Shown: positions 33,188 to 46,736, counted from the stretch's first letter. The stretch: 64,000 bases of DNA from Nymphaea colorata (GCF_008831285.2 NC_045140.1:13078505-13142504), one strand, 5' to 3'. A program made the numbers and translations. The notes: generated by a model not told the origin, from the sequence alone.

Positions 33188-33381
33188 GGCGTTTGATATA
33201 CATAGAATTGTGGAATTTTATAATCAAAATACTTAATTTTATAGAAATTAAAGTTATTAAACAAACAAGCTATTTGTTTTCTACAATTAGGAAACTCAAA
33301 CATGAAATTTTGATTGTATTTCAGTTTGATGATGAATTATGATTATGGAATTTTCATTCAAATGTCAAATCATCAAACGCC
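33188..33381. mobile_element. MITE-like element, GGCGTTTGAT ends (194 bp)
   Basis: Perfect 10-base inverted ends, GGCGTTTGAT at 33188 and ATCAAACGCC ending at 33381, with a very AT-rich interior that is partly self-complementary (GGAATTTTATAATC against GATTATGGAATTTTC). No coding. Confidence 0.65.
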
Positions 33382-33863
33382 ACGCTTGACAATCTGGAAT
33401 TTTGATTCTAGAATTGAAAAATCAATTAATTGATGAAAAGGGAACTAGAATTCATGAACCAAACCTACATGCCATGTACCCCAAAGAGGGACAAAAAAAA
33501 AATATCAGAATCATAATTTCACCACTTAGTAGGATCATAATTACAGAGGTAAAAAATTTCAAAGTCAAAATGATTTGTTTGACAATGCAATTTCCATTTC
33601 AAATTCCATAATTCGGGTGCATTTAATGCCCCCCCCCTTATAGATATATTGGATTCATGAGGAGTACCCCCAACCAGCTGCAAGTTGCCTGTGAATTGCT
33701 GCATTAGCTTTTTATTGATTCTCAGAGGAGTTCCTTCTGCTTCTCCTTCACCAATCTATCGCTTGAGTAATTTGGCAGATAAAAGGTGTCTAAAGCAATC
33801 TTTTGCCATATCTCATCTAGATCATCTTTGTTGTTTTGAGCTTTAGCAATACAAGATTTGATT

Positions 33864-34687
33864 TAAGCATGCCACCGCGGGTACCCGGTACTCGCCCCGA
33901 CTCGGGCCCGGGCTTAGGCCTTGAAATTTTGAGTTTCGGGCTTTTTTTTCCGGGCTCAGCCCGGCCCGATAATTAACGGGCCGGGCTCAGGCATCTGACT
34001 GTGATTATCGGGGGCCCGAAAAGACCGACAACAAATTTATTTTTTTTTCCAAAATAAATGGAGTTAGGGTTTTCTTCCTCTTCTTTTCGTTGTTTTGCTG
34101 AAGACCGAAATAGGTGTTTGAGGTTACAAGCTTGCAGGGACTCAGGGAGGGCGGGCGAAGAGCAGCAGCGCCGGCGAGGAAGGGGCTCGCCGGAGGAGGA
34201 GGCATTAGGCGAAGGCAGAGGAGGAGGAGGCATTGGGCTTATCGGAGGAGGAGGTGTTGGGCGAAGGCAACATAGAAAGAAGGCTGTGGGGAGTCCGCTG
34301 TAGCCGGCAGAGGTTGGTGGTGGGAAGTGGATGGCGGCGGCTGGCTTCCATTGCCAAGTTCCATATTAACTCTTTTCGATATTGGGGTTAGGGTTGGGAA
34401 GGGTTAGGGTTTTCAGAAACTTGAAAAGGAGGAAAAAATGAAGAAAAAGAAAGTCCGGCCGGACTCGGGCCCGGGCCCGACCCGCCCAAAAGCCCAGTCC
34501 AGCCCGCCCCGTTAATAATCGGGCCGGACCGAGCCTCGGGCATAAATCAAAGCCCGAGGCCCGATATTGCATGGGCCCGGCCCGACCTGTTTCTAAATGG
34601 GCCGGGCCTCGGGCTGGCTCGTTTCCAATACCAGGCTTCGGTTTTTATAATTTTATCGGGCCGGCCCGGCTCGATGCCCAGCCTTAG
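33864..34687. mobile_element. GC-rich element with GGGCCGGGC/GCCCGGCCC subterminal repeats
   Basis: Both ends carry dense GGGCCGGGCTC and GCCCGGCCCG words in opposite orientation (33894-34019 and 34455-34680) around a purine-rich GGAGGAGG middle. The extreme ends are weakly inverted (TTTAAGCATGCC against reversed ATCTAAGGCTGGGCAT). No transposase frame and no certain target duplication; the boundary is approximate. Confidence 0.45.
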
Positions 34688-36264
34688 ATGAATTGACATT
34701 CTTACTCGTGCATCAAAAAACATAGTGCTTTTATTCTAATACATAATCTCAAAAGCATTTCATTTTGCTCAGAGGGGCGTAGCATATCTGGTCCGACTGA
34801 GTATTGTATTGATGTGTTTTCAGTTTGATTCCGACGAGTGCTATTCTTGTAGACATCAAACAATGGCATGCGCGACACATGAGTTGAAAAAGTGTGCCGT
34901 AGAACCACCCACATTCCAAAGTTACCTTAGTTCCTCAAGGTGGAAGGTGGCTTCACCTCTCGCAAATCGCCAGAAATCTCAACACAAATTTGCTAAGCAT
35001 TCTACAAGGTAGTTCTTACCTATGTATTAAGAAACTCAAGATGTCATGAATCATCTTAATAAAATCCAAGAGATCCTATTGACCCAAAATTAGGGTGCCT
35101 CTATCCTTTATGACAGGAAAAATGTCATGGTTGGAAATTCAAGATGATTTAGTAGAATGAAAAAGATCAGCCAAGATTTTTTCATCTGGAAAAGAAATCC
35201 TCCATTTTTACTTGGATAGAGATTTTTTTGGGAATTTATATTTCTTCAAAAATCAGTGTTGTTATAAATGGAATCACTGATCGGCTCAGCCTGAATTCAC
35301 AAAAATATGAAAGGTTATTTATAGAAAAATTATAGTAATTAATAAAAATAAGAAAATCTCTATTTTTAAATATTTAAAAACTAACACCTGGTAGTATGCT
35401 GCCACATATTCGGTTCGAAATAGCCTATTTACGCCAATTCTAACAACTCTGCTTGGATGAATTGTTGTTGGAGGATCAATTACTAAGAATTCCTAGCTCG
35501 ACGCTTTTGCTCGACATAAGAAAACTGAAAAAACCTCATTTCTCTCATGTCATTTAGATCGAGAAACTTCTTTTTGAAAATAACTTTTTTTTCTTTATAA
35601 ATAATTTTATAATTTTTTGCTTTTTCTTCCAAGGAGTTGATGCTTTTACAATAATAGCCGCCACATTATGTTTGTTAATATAAATACACGACGTGAATGC
35701 TTGTTTTTGTGTTTAAGGAAACTAATTAATTCCTTTGTGCTATTATTTTCACTTTTTTTTCCAAATACTACTGTTTTATTCCGATTTCCGCGTCCCGTGT
35801 CGTATCGCTTCCAAGTGACAGGTGATAAACAACCATGAGTCCGTTTCTAACTTCCAATAATTACCAGAAACCGTCTTTGTCTTATAGAATTTCTCTTCGC
35901 ACAACGCTTGGCCCTATTTTCCGGCGACCAGGGGCAGGCGGCAGGCGCCACCAAGCTCAACGATTCTATTGAAATCTGTGGAGCGGTTGACCCTTTCACC
36001 ACGGCCATGAATGCGCCTATTGGGGACCGAGCTCGTATTCCAATGTGGGCAGGAGTCGGTTGCGTCTCTCTCTCTCTATACAGACAGACCGGCCATTAAC
36101 TCATGGACAGGGAAGCTGCTCAAGGGCAGCATCTTCTGTGACCTTTGGTGTGGCCAGGGTTGTTTGTGCGAGTTGTGTACTTAGGGCTCGCAGCAAATGA
36201 GCAGACGTACTTGAGGCACACGCTTATGTCATTATTGTGTAGATTCTTTGACAGTGAGAGACCC

Positions 36265-36267
<3 letters not shown>

Positions 36268-36309
<42 letters not shown>
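36268..36309. repeat. (CT)n microsatellite
   Basis: About 20 TC units, 395 bases upstream of the TATA-like box of F-box/kelch gene b. Confidence 0.95.
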
Positions 36310-36313
<4 letters not shown>

Positions 36314-36704
36314 AAGTTTGCTGGGTCAGTACGTCACCTGACTCGGTCTATGCTCACTGCTCAGCCATGGACTCCAGGGCTGCACACTGAACTTGTGGAG
36401 GAGTAAATTTTTAGTGTTGGGGATTAAATTTTGGAGGATAAACATCACCGAAACTACATGAGGCCTGTGGTTCTGTAAATAACAAAATCCAGCCAGGCTA
36501 GCAGTTACCCAGAAATGCAAATTTTTTATTTCTCCATTTGTCCACACCCCTATACACCATCCCTTTCTTGGGCATTATTTTAATGGCAGCAAGCAGAGCA
36601 ATTTCTTGATATTTAATTGCATATGCCATTATATTATATTTTGCATAATGCGCTGCCAGAAAAGGAAACCACATTTGGTTCTCCCTTTTTTTCCTCCTTT
36701 TTTT

Positions 36705-36853
36705 TATTTAAACACTGGTCTCTGTGTTTGGTGGTGCTCTCTCTCTCCCCCTCTGTTTTCTCTCTTGACACACACATATGATGGGGTGCATGGTGGGGAG
36801 TTTTGGTTTTTCTTTTCAAGGATGTTGAAGGCGATATTCGGTGGAGGGACTCT
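36705..36853 (+). promoter_or_regulatory. Core promoter and 5'UTR exon of F-box/kelch gene b
   Basis: TATTTAAA (36705-36712) is followed by CACTGGTCTCT, a CT-rich leader, and GGTGGAGGGACTCT with a GTAATT donor at 36854. This is the same arrangement as at 10864-10998 upstream of paralogue a. An acceptor TGATTTCAG ends at 37503, which would place a noncoding intron of about 650 bases before the coding exon. Confidence 0.6.
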
Positions 36854-37519
36854 GTAATTGAGTGGTATTGTTACACTTCCTCGTTTTTTTGCTCCTTTTT
36901 TATCATTTTGGATGGTGGGTCTTCGTGGATTTACTGAAACAAATTGTTCCTTTTCTAAGTATTTGTTGCGGGTATTGGTGTGAGGGAGCATTTGATTGGC
37001 AATGAGAAAGTTGTTGTCTTTTGCGGTTCTTTTTTGGGTGGATCAGTTATTTGAACTCTGATTCTTTTCTTGATCACGTTCTTATCGGGGGACATGAGCT
37101 CTATGTTGGTGGAGGAATTTCGTCAAATATTTGGTGTGCATGTGTATGAACATAATCTTCCTTGTTTTGTGCACCAATACCTGTCTTTTTTCTTGGCTTC
37201 CGATGCTTTTGGATCCTGCCTTTCTTTTGAAGCTGAGAAATGAAGTCTCTTTCCTTTTGTTTTGTTTTGTTTTCTTTTTTTTTTCAGTTTGCATTACGAT
37301 GCATATAGCAGTTGGATTTTGTTGGTCGCATGCTACAGGTCGGGATGTTTCCGCCCACAAAATTTTGATTCTGTATTCTATGTAGACTGACTGTTTAATG
37401 AGGGTTTTCGTAAGGCCATCCATTTTGCTTCTCTTCTTTTGCTTTCATTACAGCCCTTTCTGATCCTTGGTTTCTCTTTTGGCTCTGTGACATGGTGATT
37501 TCAGTTTAAATCTGGTGAC

Positions 37520-38902
37520 ATGGTCTTTGCAAATTTCGACCATGGCAAGGTGACGACAGGGAAAGCAGAGGAAGGACGCAAGGGGGAACCTACAATGGAT
37601 TCTAAATTTTTTCTTCATAAAGAGAGATGCAACCTGAGGAGCAATGGTTGTCAGAGGTCCGTTGACATGGAGTCTGAGAACGAATCCCACGGCCTCGTTT
37701 GTTCATATTCTTCGAAAACCAAACAGAGACGTATCGTTGGCAATAGAGTAGGTTCTGATGAAGCGCTAGACAAGTGCTTAATCGATTCTAACATGGAGCA
37801 GAGGAATGATGGTGAACCTCAGGATGCAGATTACTCCTACATTCCTTTGCTTGATGATGAAGTTGCACGTCTAATCCTTGCTAGGGTTCCCAGATCTGAG
37901 CATCCCAAACTCTGCTGTATAAACAAGCGGTATTTAGCTCTAGTGAAAAGTGGGGAACTGTCCAAGATAAGAAGAAAGTATGGGCTCACCGAATCGTCAG
38001 TCATAGTCTTAGCTAGTGGGGAGCACCAGTGGTGGGAACATTCCCCAGGTTCCCAGTGTTGGAGGAAGCTGCCTGATTTGCCTTGTGAACTGACCTTCTT
38101 CTTTGGAGACAAGGAAACACTATGTGTTGGTTACAGTCTTCTTGTTTCAGGCATTGAGAGTGAAGGCATGTCCATCTGGAGATACGAGTTTCTCACAAAC
38201 AGCTGGCACAAAGGTCCAGCAATGATTACTCCACGATGCTTATTTGCATCTGCAAATTGTGGAGATGTTGCCTTTGTTGCTGGTGGAATTGCAAGTAGAG
38301 CTGGCCGGATTGGTGGTAAATCAATCTTGAATTCTGCTGAACAGTATGATCCTGTAACTAAACGTTGGGATCCTCTTCCGAGCATGAGAAAGAGAAGACA
38401 ACGTTGTTCAGGGTGTTTCATGGACAATAGGTTTTATGTTATTGGTGGCATGAATGAGGAAGGCAGTCTCAACTGCGGGGAATTCTATGACAGAGACAAG
38501 AAAACATGGCATTTGGTTCCGGACATGTTCAAGGCCATGTCTAATTCTATTTCTCAGTCTCCCCCACTTCTTGCAGTAGTCAAGGATGAGCTATATGCAC
38601 TTGAACCCACTTCTGACCGGCTCAAACTTTACTTGAAGAAAAGCAATTCATGGAAGGATCTCGGCATGGTCCCTGTCAGAGCAAATCACAATAAGGGTTG
38701 GGGAGTTGCATTCAAATCATTAGGTGATAGGCTGCTCATCCTTGGTGCAGCATCGATTGCTGAAGATAATCAAGGCCAAGGTATAGCAGTTTTCACTTGT
38801 CAGCCCAATCCAAATGCAGGAGATTGTCAATGGGAGTTTCTAGGCAGGACAGGGAACTTCATGGGTTCCTTCATATTCAACTGCTCTATTATGGCAGTTT
38901 AG
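37520..38902 (+). CDS. F-box/kelch-repeat protein, copy b (460 aa)
   Basis: Single coding exon. The F-box-like segment is at residues 106-152 (SYIPLLDDEVARLILARVPRSEHPKLCCINKRYLAL...), and the kelch region covers about 165-450 with FVAGG (252-256), FYVIGG (305-310) and LLILGA (405-410), ending in GSFIFNCSIMAV, the family C-terminus. Probable SCF adaptor. Start: ATG 37520 is the first in frame after the likely 3' splice site; later in-frame ATGs (residues 26, 50, 92) are possible. Very similar to copy a from EPQDADYSYIPL onward but has eight extra residues after VAGGI (about 258-265, ASRAGRIG). Copy a lies 28.7 kb away in opposite orientation, so the pair arose by an inverted duplication or was rearranged. 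Confidence 0.92.
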   Translation: MVFANFDHGKVTTGKAEEGRKGEPTMDSKFFLHKERCNLRSNGCQRSVDMESENESHGLVCSYSSKTKQRRIVGNRVGSDEALDKCLIDSNMEQRNDGEPQDADYSYIPLLDDEVARLILARVPRSEHPKLCCINKRYLALVKSGELSKIRRKYGLTESSVIVLASGEHQWWEHSPGSQCWRKLPDLPCELTFFFGDKETLCVGYSLLVSGIESEGMSIWRYEFLTNSWHKGPAMITPRCLFASANCGDVAFVAGGIASRAGRIGGKSILNSAEQYDPVTKRWDPLPSMRKRRQRCSGCFMDNRFYVIGGMNEEGSLNCGEFYDRDKKTWHLVPDMFKAMSNSISQSPPLLAVVKDELYALEPTSDRLKLYLKKSNSWKDLGMVPVRANHNKGWGVAFKSLGDRLLILGAASIAEDNQGQGIAVFTCQPNPNAGDCQWEFLGRTGNFMGSFIFNCSIMAV

Positions 38903-38943
38903 TTTTGGCTGCATAGAATTCATGCATCTGTTGGAGCTGTTGG

Positions 38944-38949
38944 AATAAA
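38944..38949 (+). terminator. Candidate poly(A) signal of F-box/kelch gene b
   Basis: AATAAA 42 bases after the stop codon. This is close, so a more distal signal may also be used. Confidence 0.4.
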
Positions 38950-41900
38950 GCTCATACTGGAAATTGCATTTGAACACAGATCAGAAACCTGTGTTTTAAT
39001 AGGATTATACCAGCAAGAAGAGTGGAGTACATCTGTCGGCTACCCATCCTTGTTAAAATTGGTTTTCACAAGTTCTTGGAATATGTCTTGCTTTTTCATG
39101 TCTCTAGGAGCATTTCTTTTGCGGGCACACGTGATTTAGTCATTGCATTTTATGGCACTAAAGATATAAAACCACAGACACACACGCCTCCTTATACCTG
39201 GCCGTGATGCATTTCGTCTTGTATAATCATTCCAAACTTTCTACAAAGATTCAGCATTGTCAATTTAGTTCACCATAATAGCAGGTTTGCCTCTCCTTTT
39301 TGTATCTGCAATGCAATTGGATGTCAAGAACTTTTTTCTTTTTTTTTTTCTAGTCATTCCTCTGAACTCAGCTTATATATGAAGCCCCTGAATCTGGTGC
39401 GGTCATTCAAGTTTTTCCTCATATGCATGAATAGTTTTGATGTGAACAATCATACGCAGAGTCAAGCTTATAATCTTTTATAAAAAAACTGTGACGATTC
39501 AGGTGTATAAGGCTATAAGCACAAGGACTCCATCGGAAGAAAAGTTTTTCTTGAGAAGGATGACTTCTTCTGTTCATTGTGTTACATATTTTCTGGCCGG
39601 TTCATTTGTCAAAGAAGTGCATATGTATGCACTATAGGACCTTAGACTGTTTTCTTGCATTCCAAGTTGAAAGCTAGGTTATAACGCCTTCTCCCTCCTC
39701 CTCCTCCCCCCTCCCCCCCCCACCACACACACACACACACAACAAACCAACCACCACTCTCTTTCCTTTGCTTCTGCATCTAGCATTGGCGCGCATAAAT
39801 CGTTGAAAAGCTCTAAAGTTGGAAGTCATGTAATGATCTTAATTTGCATCTTTTATTTCAATAGCACAGTGTTGGGGTCCCTCGAACTTCTCATTTGTAA
39901 GGAAGAACACAAGCATAGTTTGGTTACTATAGGAAAACTTTGCTCCTTTTCTCCAAACAGATAGCCATGGACTGGAACTACCAAGACAAACATTTAGTCT
40001 TAGCAAAATGGATTAATGAATCAAGTTGATCTTGTTTGTGAACAAATAGGTTTGATAATGTAAACAGCAGTAGATCACAAAGTTTCAGGAAGAACAGGAA
40101 GAGAGAAGCATCTTTTTTCTTCCAATTACCTGCTGAAACTTTGTTGTGCCAAAGTTACCTACTATTTCTGATGTTGCGTCTGACCTGGTCCTGCTAATTG
40201 ATGTGATCCATTGAGCCTGACAAAGCCTTCTTTTGGCCCAGCTTGGCCTGAGTCCCTAACTCAAGTCAACCTCTTACTGTTGTACATGTCAGTTGAGTGT
40301 AAAAAAATAAAGTCTAGCTGACAAAGACAGACGGGCCATTATCTGGCCAGACCAAGATCTCCTAGACACCTATGTTATTTATTTCCTGGGTTTATTCAGG
40401 CAGGCCCACCTAGACCCCTATGTTCTACTTCTCCTCCTGTATCTGCATTGGCCGGTCAAGTCTTCCTGCACTTTTTCTGTCTCTCTCATTGATCAGAACC
40501 TTGCCAAGCATGGTAGCCAACCAGATTTATGCCCTGACTGGGACAACGAGAAGTTAAAAAGAGACCTGCAACTCCACCTGCCACAATGTACGACCTCACT
40601 CAGATGCAGCAAAAGGTCTGCTGTCCAATATGGGGCTGCAGAATATATGTGGTCAGATGTCACTCACCCTATGGTGTCAGAATATCAGTTAGATCTAAGA
40701 GCTCTAGCTTTTCCATGCAGACCTATTGCGGCAACAGAACTGCCTTGTCACCATACTCAACGATGAAATAAATATATAAATGAAGGAAACCCTGAGAGGG
40801 CTACTGCTAAATGCACTGAAGAACACATGAAATGGTTTTTGTTGCCGTTCTGCCACGTTGGTGCACTGACAAGCGGAAGGTGGAGAAGCGTTGCGCCCTC
40901 TGAACCGCGGCAATGGCGTTCAGTTGCTTGCATCAAACGCCCCTCTCATGGTAGAAAGAGCAGGGAACTGTGGTCAATGGCGATGAGAAAAGAAAGACTT
41001 TTAGCAGTAGCTCTTAATTGCGTCCCTGCACCTGTCAAAGCGGAAGCTGATATTCAATGGTAGCTTTGTGAATTCATTATGTGGAAGAAATTATTTCACT
41101 GCTGTCGCATCTTTTCTGATACATAGATAGTTGACCTCTTTCCTAGATGTCTTTAGGGGCTGTAAATGCGAGCGAAGCCCTAACAGAGCTTCCATTGACC
41201 TGCAAGTAAAGTTTTTCGTTTCCTTCTTTTCCTCTTTCATTTCACTGAGGAATGAAACTAACACCTCAGGGAGAGACTGAAAGTCCGCTCATCCATGTCA
41301 GTAAAACCCTAAGGATATATATTCAGCCGCCCTAGGGTTCAGCCTGCTTCGGCAAGGGCCAGACACCTATAAAATTTGAACCGGCGGCGACTGGCCGCTT
41401 ACTAACTGTCGGCTTAATCAGGTGTACCGAACTCCTCGGCATAACTTGCAAAAGTAAAGTTTGTGCACCTTTTCAATGGGTGGAAACTCCAGCCTTGAAC
41501 CTTTGGATTCAAACTAGAAAGCGTTCTTAAAACTGAGCTCTGATTCAACCAGCATAAGGTTTGACAATTATATGTGTTTATGCAGTTATTTATCATATTT
41601 CATTCGGATTTGAGTTGGGTTATGAAATTAGATAGATACCAAATTCAAACCGACTCGTAAACAAGTCCAATTTCTCCACCATTGGAGGACTAACTGTGTT
41701 CGAATTTCCATGTATGAATCAGATACCCGCGCCGCTATTCATTTACATTTCTAAACTGCCTTGTTACGTTGAAAATAATATTGGCAGTAAGAAGTATTAG
41801 ATTGAGAGCTGCTGTTTCTTTTGCTTTGGATGATTTCTAATGGTTCCTTGTCTTTCTTTTTCCGGCTTTCTGAGAAAGAAAAGAAAATTCGGCCTCAAGA

Positions 41901-43923
41901 AAAAATTCCTCCATATTTTCGAATGATTGGATTATAGCTAATTGGTTTTAATTTGTCAACTTTTTCCTCGCATAAAATAAACAGAAAATTTGCATCTTTT
42001 TTTTTTAATCATCATATACCAAATTCAATAAATTTACTAGTTAGTTACCAAAAATCATATGTCGTAACATGTGTGGCCTATCAATCTCATGACAAAAAGT
42101 CGGCCAACCAACCTTTTATACTTTCCAAGACGTGCGCGTGGAATAAATTTTGTGCCTCCTTTGTCAAACGTTATCTGAAGACTTTCTTCGGTCGTCTAAG
42201 TTGAAAACAAGTCCCACGACAACACGCGTTGCGTCGATTGCCTACTGATTTTCGCAAGGTATCACGCCGATTAGGATCTGCCACTGGTTGTCTAAACCTC
42301 GACATCGAAATTAATTAAAAAAAAAAAAAAATACCGGACGCCTGGTTAGGAATTTCGAAAGAAAAATTTAATAAAAATAGAGATAGAAACCCACATAGTC
42401 TTTTAGAGAGAGAAAGGGCTAAGGAGTGAAAAGAGTGCTGGATTCTTTCATTTCTCTTTGTTTTAAGCTTGAACCCATAAGTAAATCAGAAAATTTGTTA
42501 CTTCTCTTTTCTGCTTATAATTAAGGTTAGGGAAATTTTATTTTTTGGCTTATTCTATGCCTAAAATTACTTGTTTATTTTTAAAATATCATGAAACAAC
42601 TTAGATGTGATGCTTCTTCTTCTTATTTTTCATTCGTCAGGAATTTATTGTAAACATATCTAAAATTGACTAGTTATTTGTATTTTTTTCTCCTTTCATT
42701 GTCGCTGCACAATTCTTTAATTACTTTTTTTTTTTTTAAATGGTTTAAAGATAAGAGAATGATGTTGGCAAAGAGAACATTGCATTGTCAGTGTACAATC
42801 ATCAGCTCTACGTTATATAATACATCCGTAGTTCTAATTTATAAGCAAGACCTCGGACCCCCAAGGTTACAAAGTAGTGCAGAGGAGTGAAAAATATTTA
42901 AACAAAAGTACAAAAACTTCTTAACAAGTTATTTTGTATATATCTGTCTTTGTTCCTAAGCAAGTCAGAATCTTAGAGCTATATAGGTATGAACTTGGAG
43001 TTTTAAGTTGAAGACAGTTTCCCCAAAATAAATATTAAGAAATTCTTTTACATATATTTACATAATTTTGTAAGGTACCTAATAAATAAACAATAAGCTG
43101 TAATTCTTTCATTCTTTTTTAATAAATGTGGGAAGCCGATCGCCCTGCAGATTTGAGTCACAACAAAAAATAAAAAAAAAAAAAAGAAAAAAGAAAAAAA
43201 GAAATGCATGTGAATAAGTGTGCGGAAAAGACTGATTAAAAAAAAGAAAGCTAGAAGGTAAGTGTATAAGTCTCGAGTGATAAAAATTAGGGATGTTCAT
43301 ACATTGTATATGAATAAGATACTTGGTAGAACTACTTTTAAAAAATCAGATATGAAAAAAAAATTAACCTCCAATTAAGAAATAAAATTGATTTTCGATT
43401 TAAAAAATCATCCAATAGGATTAGAATTCAGATTCGGTTTTAAATATATGGCTGGATTTCAATTTGTATTCGGATTTAAATAGCCTTATATCTGAAATCC
43501 ATATATTTTGGAAGTTGTTCCTTAACATTGCATAATGTGGTTCTCATTTAATTGCATAATTAAAAGTCAGCTTTAGATTCAATATAACTTTAAAAGTCAG
43601 ATTTGGATATGTTATAAACTTTTCTTCGTTCGCGTCTAAATCTGAACCGAACATTGAACATCTAGTAAATAAGACATTGTATAGGGTCATTCAATTCCGA
43701 TCCATTGACATTCCTAGAAACTAAAAAAACAGACTACTTCTCGTACCTAATTTGAATCAAGCAATATATATTTGTACATTTAAAAAAGCACAATTTATAA
43801 GCCATAAGATCGAAGACGTATTTTATGTGTTTCTTCAAAGTATTAAGACCCCATTAGGACAGTTCGTTTGATGTAAGAGTGTGATGTTTATAGCACATAA
43901 ACTTCAAAAACTTTAAATTTGGT

Positions 43924-43988
<65 letters not shown>

Positions 43989-46514
43989 GTTGAATCAATC
44001 ATCATCATCAGTAAGGATGTACTGAAAATTTGTTTTTGTTGCAACGAGTTCAGTTATGATATAATTTTATGTAATTTTTAAAAATAGTTATCAATTATTT
44101 TTGAAATACAAAATGAGAAATAGCTTGATATGGGCGGAGATCGGGCCATATCCGAAGCGATACTTGGAGATGTAAAGGGTCTGGATTCAGCTTTTATCTT
44201 CGGATTTTTTGAAGGTGTGAGCAGGTAATTACTTACCACGAAACTACAAATAATTGACATCGTAGGGCAATTTTTCTCATTTATTTAACATGTTGATGCC
44301 GCTTAACAATTTAAAGTTTATTACTAGTGCCCTTTAACCCGAAACTTCTGTCTCCGCTCCTATTTGGATTTTATATAACCCCATTCAAATTCAGAACTTG
44401 TGTTTTCAAAATTACATTCTGGCCTCAGTAGCAAAAGATCCAAGATTTTTAATATAACTGACTTAGATTCTTCTATCGAATCTCAATTAAATATGACTAC
44501 CGATTCACATCTAATTATGCAACTTCGTACTGAACCTGAATGTGAATAATAATTAGATCCAAATTTATTTACCAAATTCAGTTTAAAGTAATCGAACTTG
44601 TAAAATCCCTGCTGATAGTGATAGCAGTGCAGTTTTTGAAGCCTTTATTCACGTTATTTACTCCTACTTTTTTTTTTTTTTTTTTTTTAAAAAGGGTCAA
44701 ATTAAAATTTTTTAAAGTTAAGTAGAGCGGTAAATGGTTTGGATTCGGGTAGGTGCCCTCTGCAGAATTCGTCTTCAGCAGATTTTGTGAAATTGGACTC
44801 AAAACTCAAAAAATGAAAAACGAAGTCCAAAAAAAAATTGACATAAGATGGAACAAACAATCTTTATCGAATCTCAGTTCGATACGAGACTTGGAATTGG
44901 TTCAGTTATGACGCTGCATATAGAATATGAAATCTGAATTTGTTTTTTTTTAAAAAAAAAAAAAAAAAAATCAATGTGGATTTCCTTACCATATTTGATT
45001 AAAATGGATTCAGAAATCAAACGACTGATCAGATATGTCCGGACCATTTATATCCTTAATTTTAATTTGACCATATTCACTAAAAACACTATCAAGGGTT
45101 TAATAAGTTTATACAAATAGTGTAAATATTGGTTTCTGTCTCATTCACTCGGTACACCAGTAGCAAGGTAAAGAAGAGAAACAATTCGACCTCTTTGGAA
45201 TATCTACCTACTTCACCTCATAAACATTAAACTTTATTGACCTTAAAAGTTAATTAAAAAATAAATAAATTTTAATTAGTTTGTTGGCACATAAAGGGTG
45301 CATCGGCTAATATAAACTGATTTGCCGATTTCTGAAAAGGGGGGCTGGCAGTGGCAGCTAATATGCAGCGACAGTGGGTGGGGTATATATAAGACAAAGC
45401 ATGTTTTAATCTTTGTTAGCAGTAGTAACAGAGTGTTGATAAGATGGAACTAAAATTAAAAAAGAATTATAAAATTCAATGGGCACCTACGAAAACTACA
45501 CACACAAAAGTATGACATACATGCAATATTAAATTTTTTTTTTTTAAAAAAAAAAAAAAGTTTATTTGTGCTATTTTGTATCTATTTTGATGAATAATGA
45601 ATGAACTATTTAGAAACGTCTCTCGAGGCCTTTTGAATTTGAGATTGTGAAGCGAAGACAAGGGCGTACTGTTCCTTAATTATAATAATCTTGATGGCTG
45701 ATCTTGCATACGACCCTACCATTCAGTCGTGATTCTAGAAAAAACACAGTTTCGCGTTCAAATCATGAGATGTTGAATTTAAAGCTTCTTTAAGAGGACA
45801 ATTCAAAGGATACAGCCAAATAATATTTCTGATGTGATTTGTTGGTAGCCGAATAATTGATTCTAATTCAAAAGAATATTTGCTGGATTTCGACCATCGG
45901 GATTAAGATTTCACGGTTAACGCTCTCAAAATCACAAGAATAAGCACGAAAGAATTGTTTTTGAAAATTTAATTAAAAAAAAAAAGTGTGCAAATCCCCA
46001 AGGAGGTTGGTTGGTGGAACAGCTTGGGTGGAAAGAAGGTTGATGGGTTTGAGTGTTAAGAAGTGCCAACCTTTATGTGCCAAGGAAAAAGGATCACAAA
46101 CAAAGTTGAAGCATATGGAAGGAGAGCTTTGGCTCTTTTTTTCTTGGATGGATGAGATACTCCTTCCTTTTCCTTTCACTCAAGCGAAACGAAAGGGAGT
46201 ATAAAAATGAGCCAAATATAAACAAGGAATGTTCAGCTTAACAATGTAGCGAAATAAAATAAAAAAATAAAAAAAGTTGGGATGCGTAATTTGGTTGGTG
46301 CTCATGACAGTACTAGCGAGCAATACCAGAGACGGAAACCACAAACTCAAGTCTTGGTTACGAATGTTAGCCTTATTAATGCTTCCCCCTTTGAAAAACG
46401 CCGTGAGTAGGAAAAATGCTGCCGAGCTCCAATTGGTGTCACTTGGGAGCTGGAGGTCTTGACAAGGCATGCCCCAAGATATAGATTGCTTCAGCGATGA
46501 ATTATGGACTGGAC
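38950..46514. other. AT-rich intergenic region, no gene identified
   Basis: No frame longer than about 130 codons and none with a recognised motif. It holds a C-run followed by (CA)n at 39708-39741, an (AT)n at 43926-43987, several A and T homopolymers, and no clear TIR element. From about 42300 the DNA is very AT-rich. Confidence 0.6.
43926..43987. repeat. (TA)n microsatellite, about 31 units
   Basis: Uninterrupted TA run in AT-rich intergenic DNA. Unlike the AT runs in the STEEP1-family introns, it is not flanked by GC-rich TIR-like sequence. Confidence 0.95.
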
Positions 46515-46736
46515 TGTTAAAGGTAACAGAATTATCCTCCAACCGTTGTAAATGAAACGCCTGCTGCAATCATCCGGGATCCCCAATTCATATTTTGTAT
46601 ATAGCAAGAGTATCTTCACTGTTATAACGTCTCTAGTGTACAACTGTAACCTGTATTCACATATAAATAGAGATACTCACCCCACATGCTACTGTAACGT
46701 AGTGAGATTTTCTCCCATTCTGGTATAATTCTAATA
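46515..46736 (+). repeat. 5' LTR of copia remnant C (about 222 bp)
   Basis: Begins TGTTAAAGGTAACAGAATTATCC, has a TATAAATA box near 46662-46669, and ends just before a PBS-like TGGTATCAAAGC (46737-46748, one mismatch to the initiator Met site). The last two bases are TA rather than CA. No matching 3' LTR was found, so the left boundary rests on the TG start only. Confidence 0.7.

Larger units (their letters stand above)
26421..36704. other. Intergenic region rich in small transposons, no gene identified
   Basis: Between the STEEP1-family gene and F-box/kelch gene b. It holds several TIR or MITE-like elements (26632-27085, 31396-31628, 31734-31893, 31985-32098, 33188-33381, 33864-34687, listed separately), a dispersed repeat copy, a 46-bp tandem duplication, (ATT)n near 32700-32723, CT/CA runs near 30441-30474 and AT-rich DNA. 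Short open frames show no recognisable motif. Confidence 0.6.

Noticed and set aside
34058..34303. 81-codon Gly-rich frame
   Set aside because: Falls inside the GGGCC-rich element and reads GGAGGAGG repeats.
41160..41360. Possible C/D snoRNA (ATGAAAC ... CTGA boxes)
   Set aside because: No proper C box and no terminal stem next to the D-like box.
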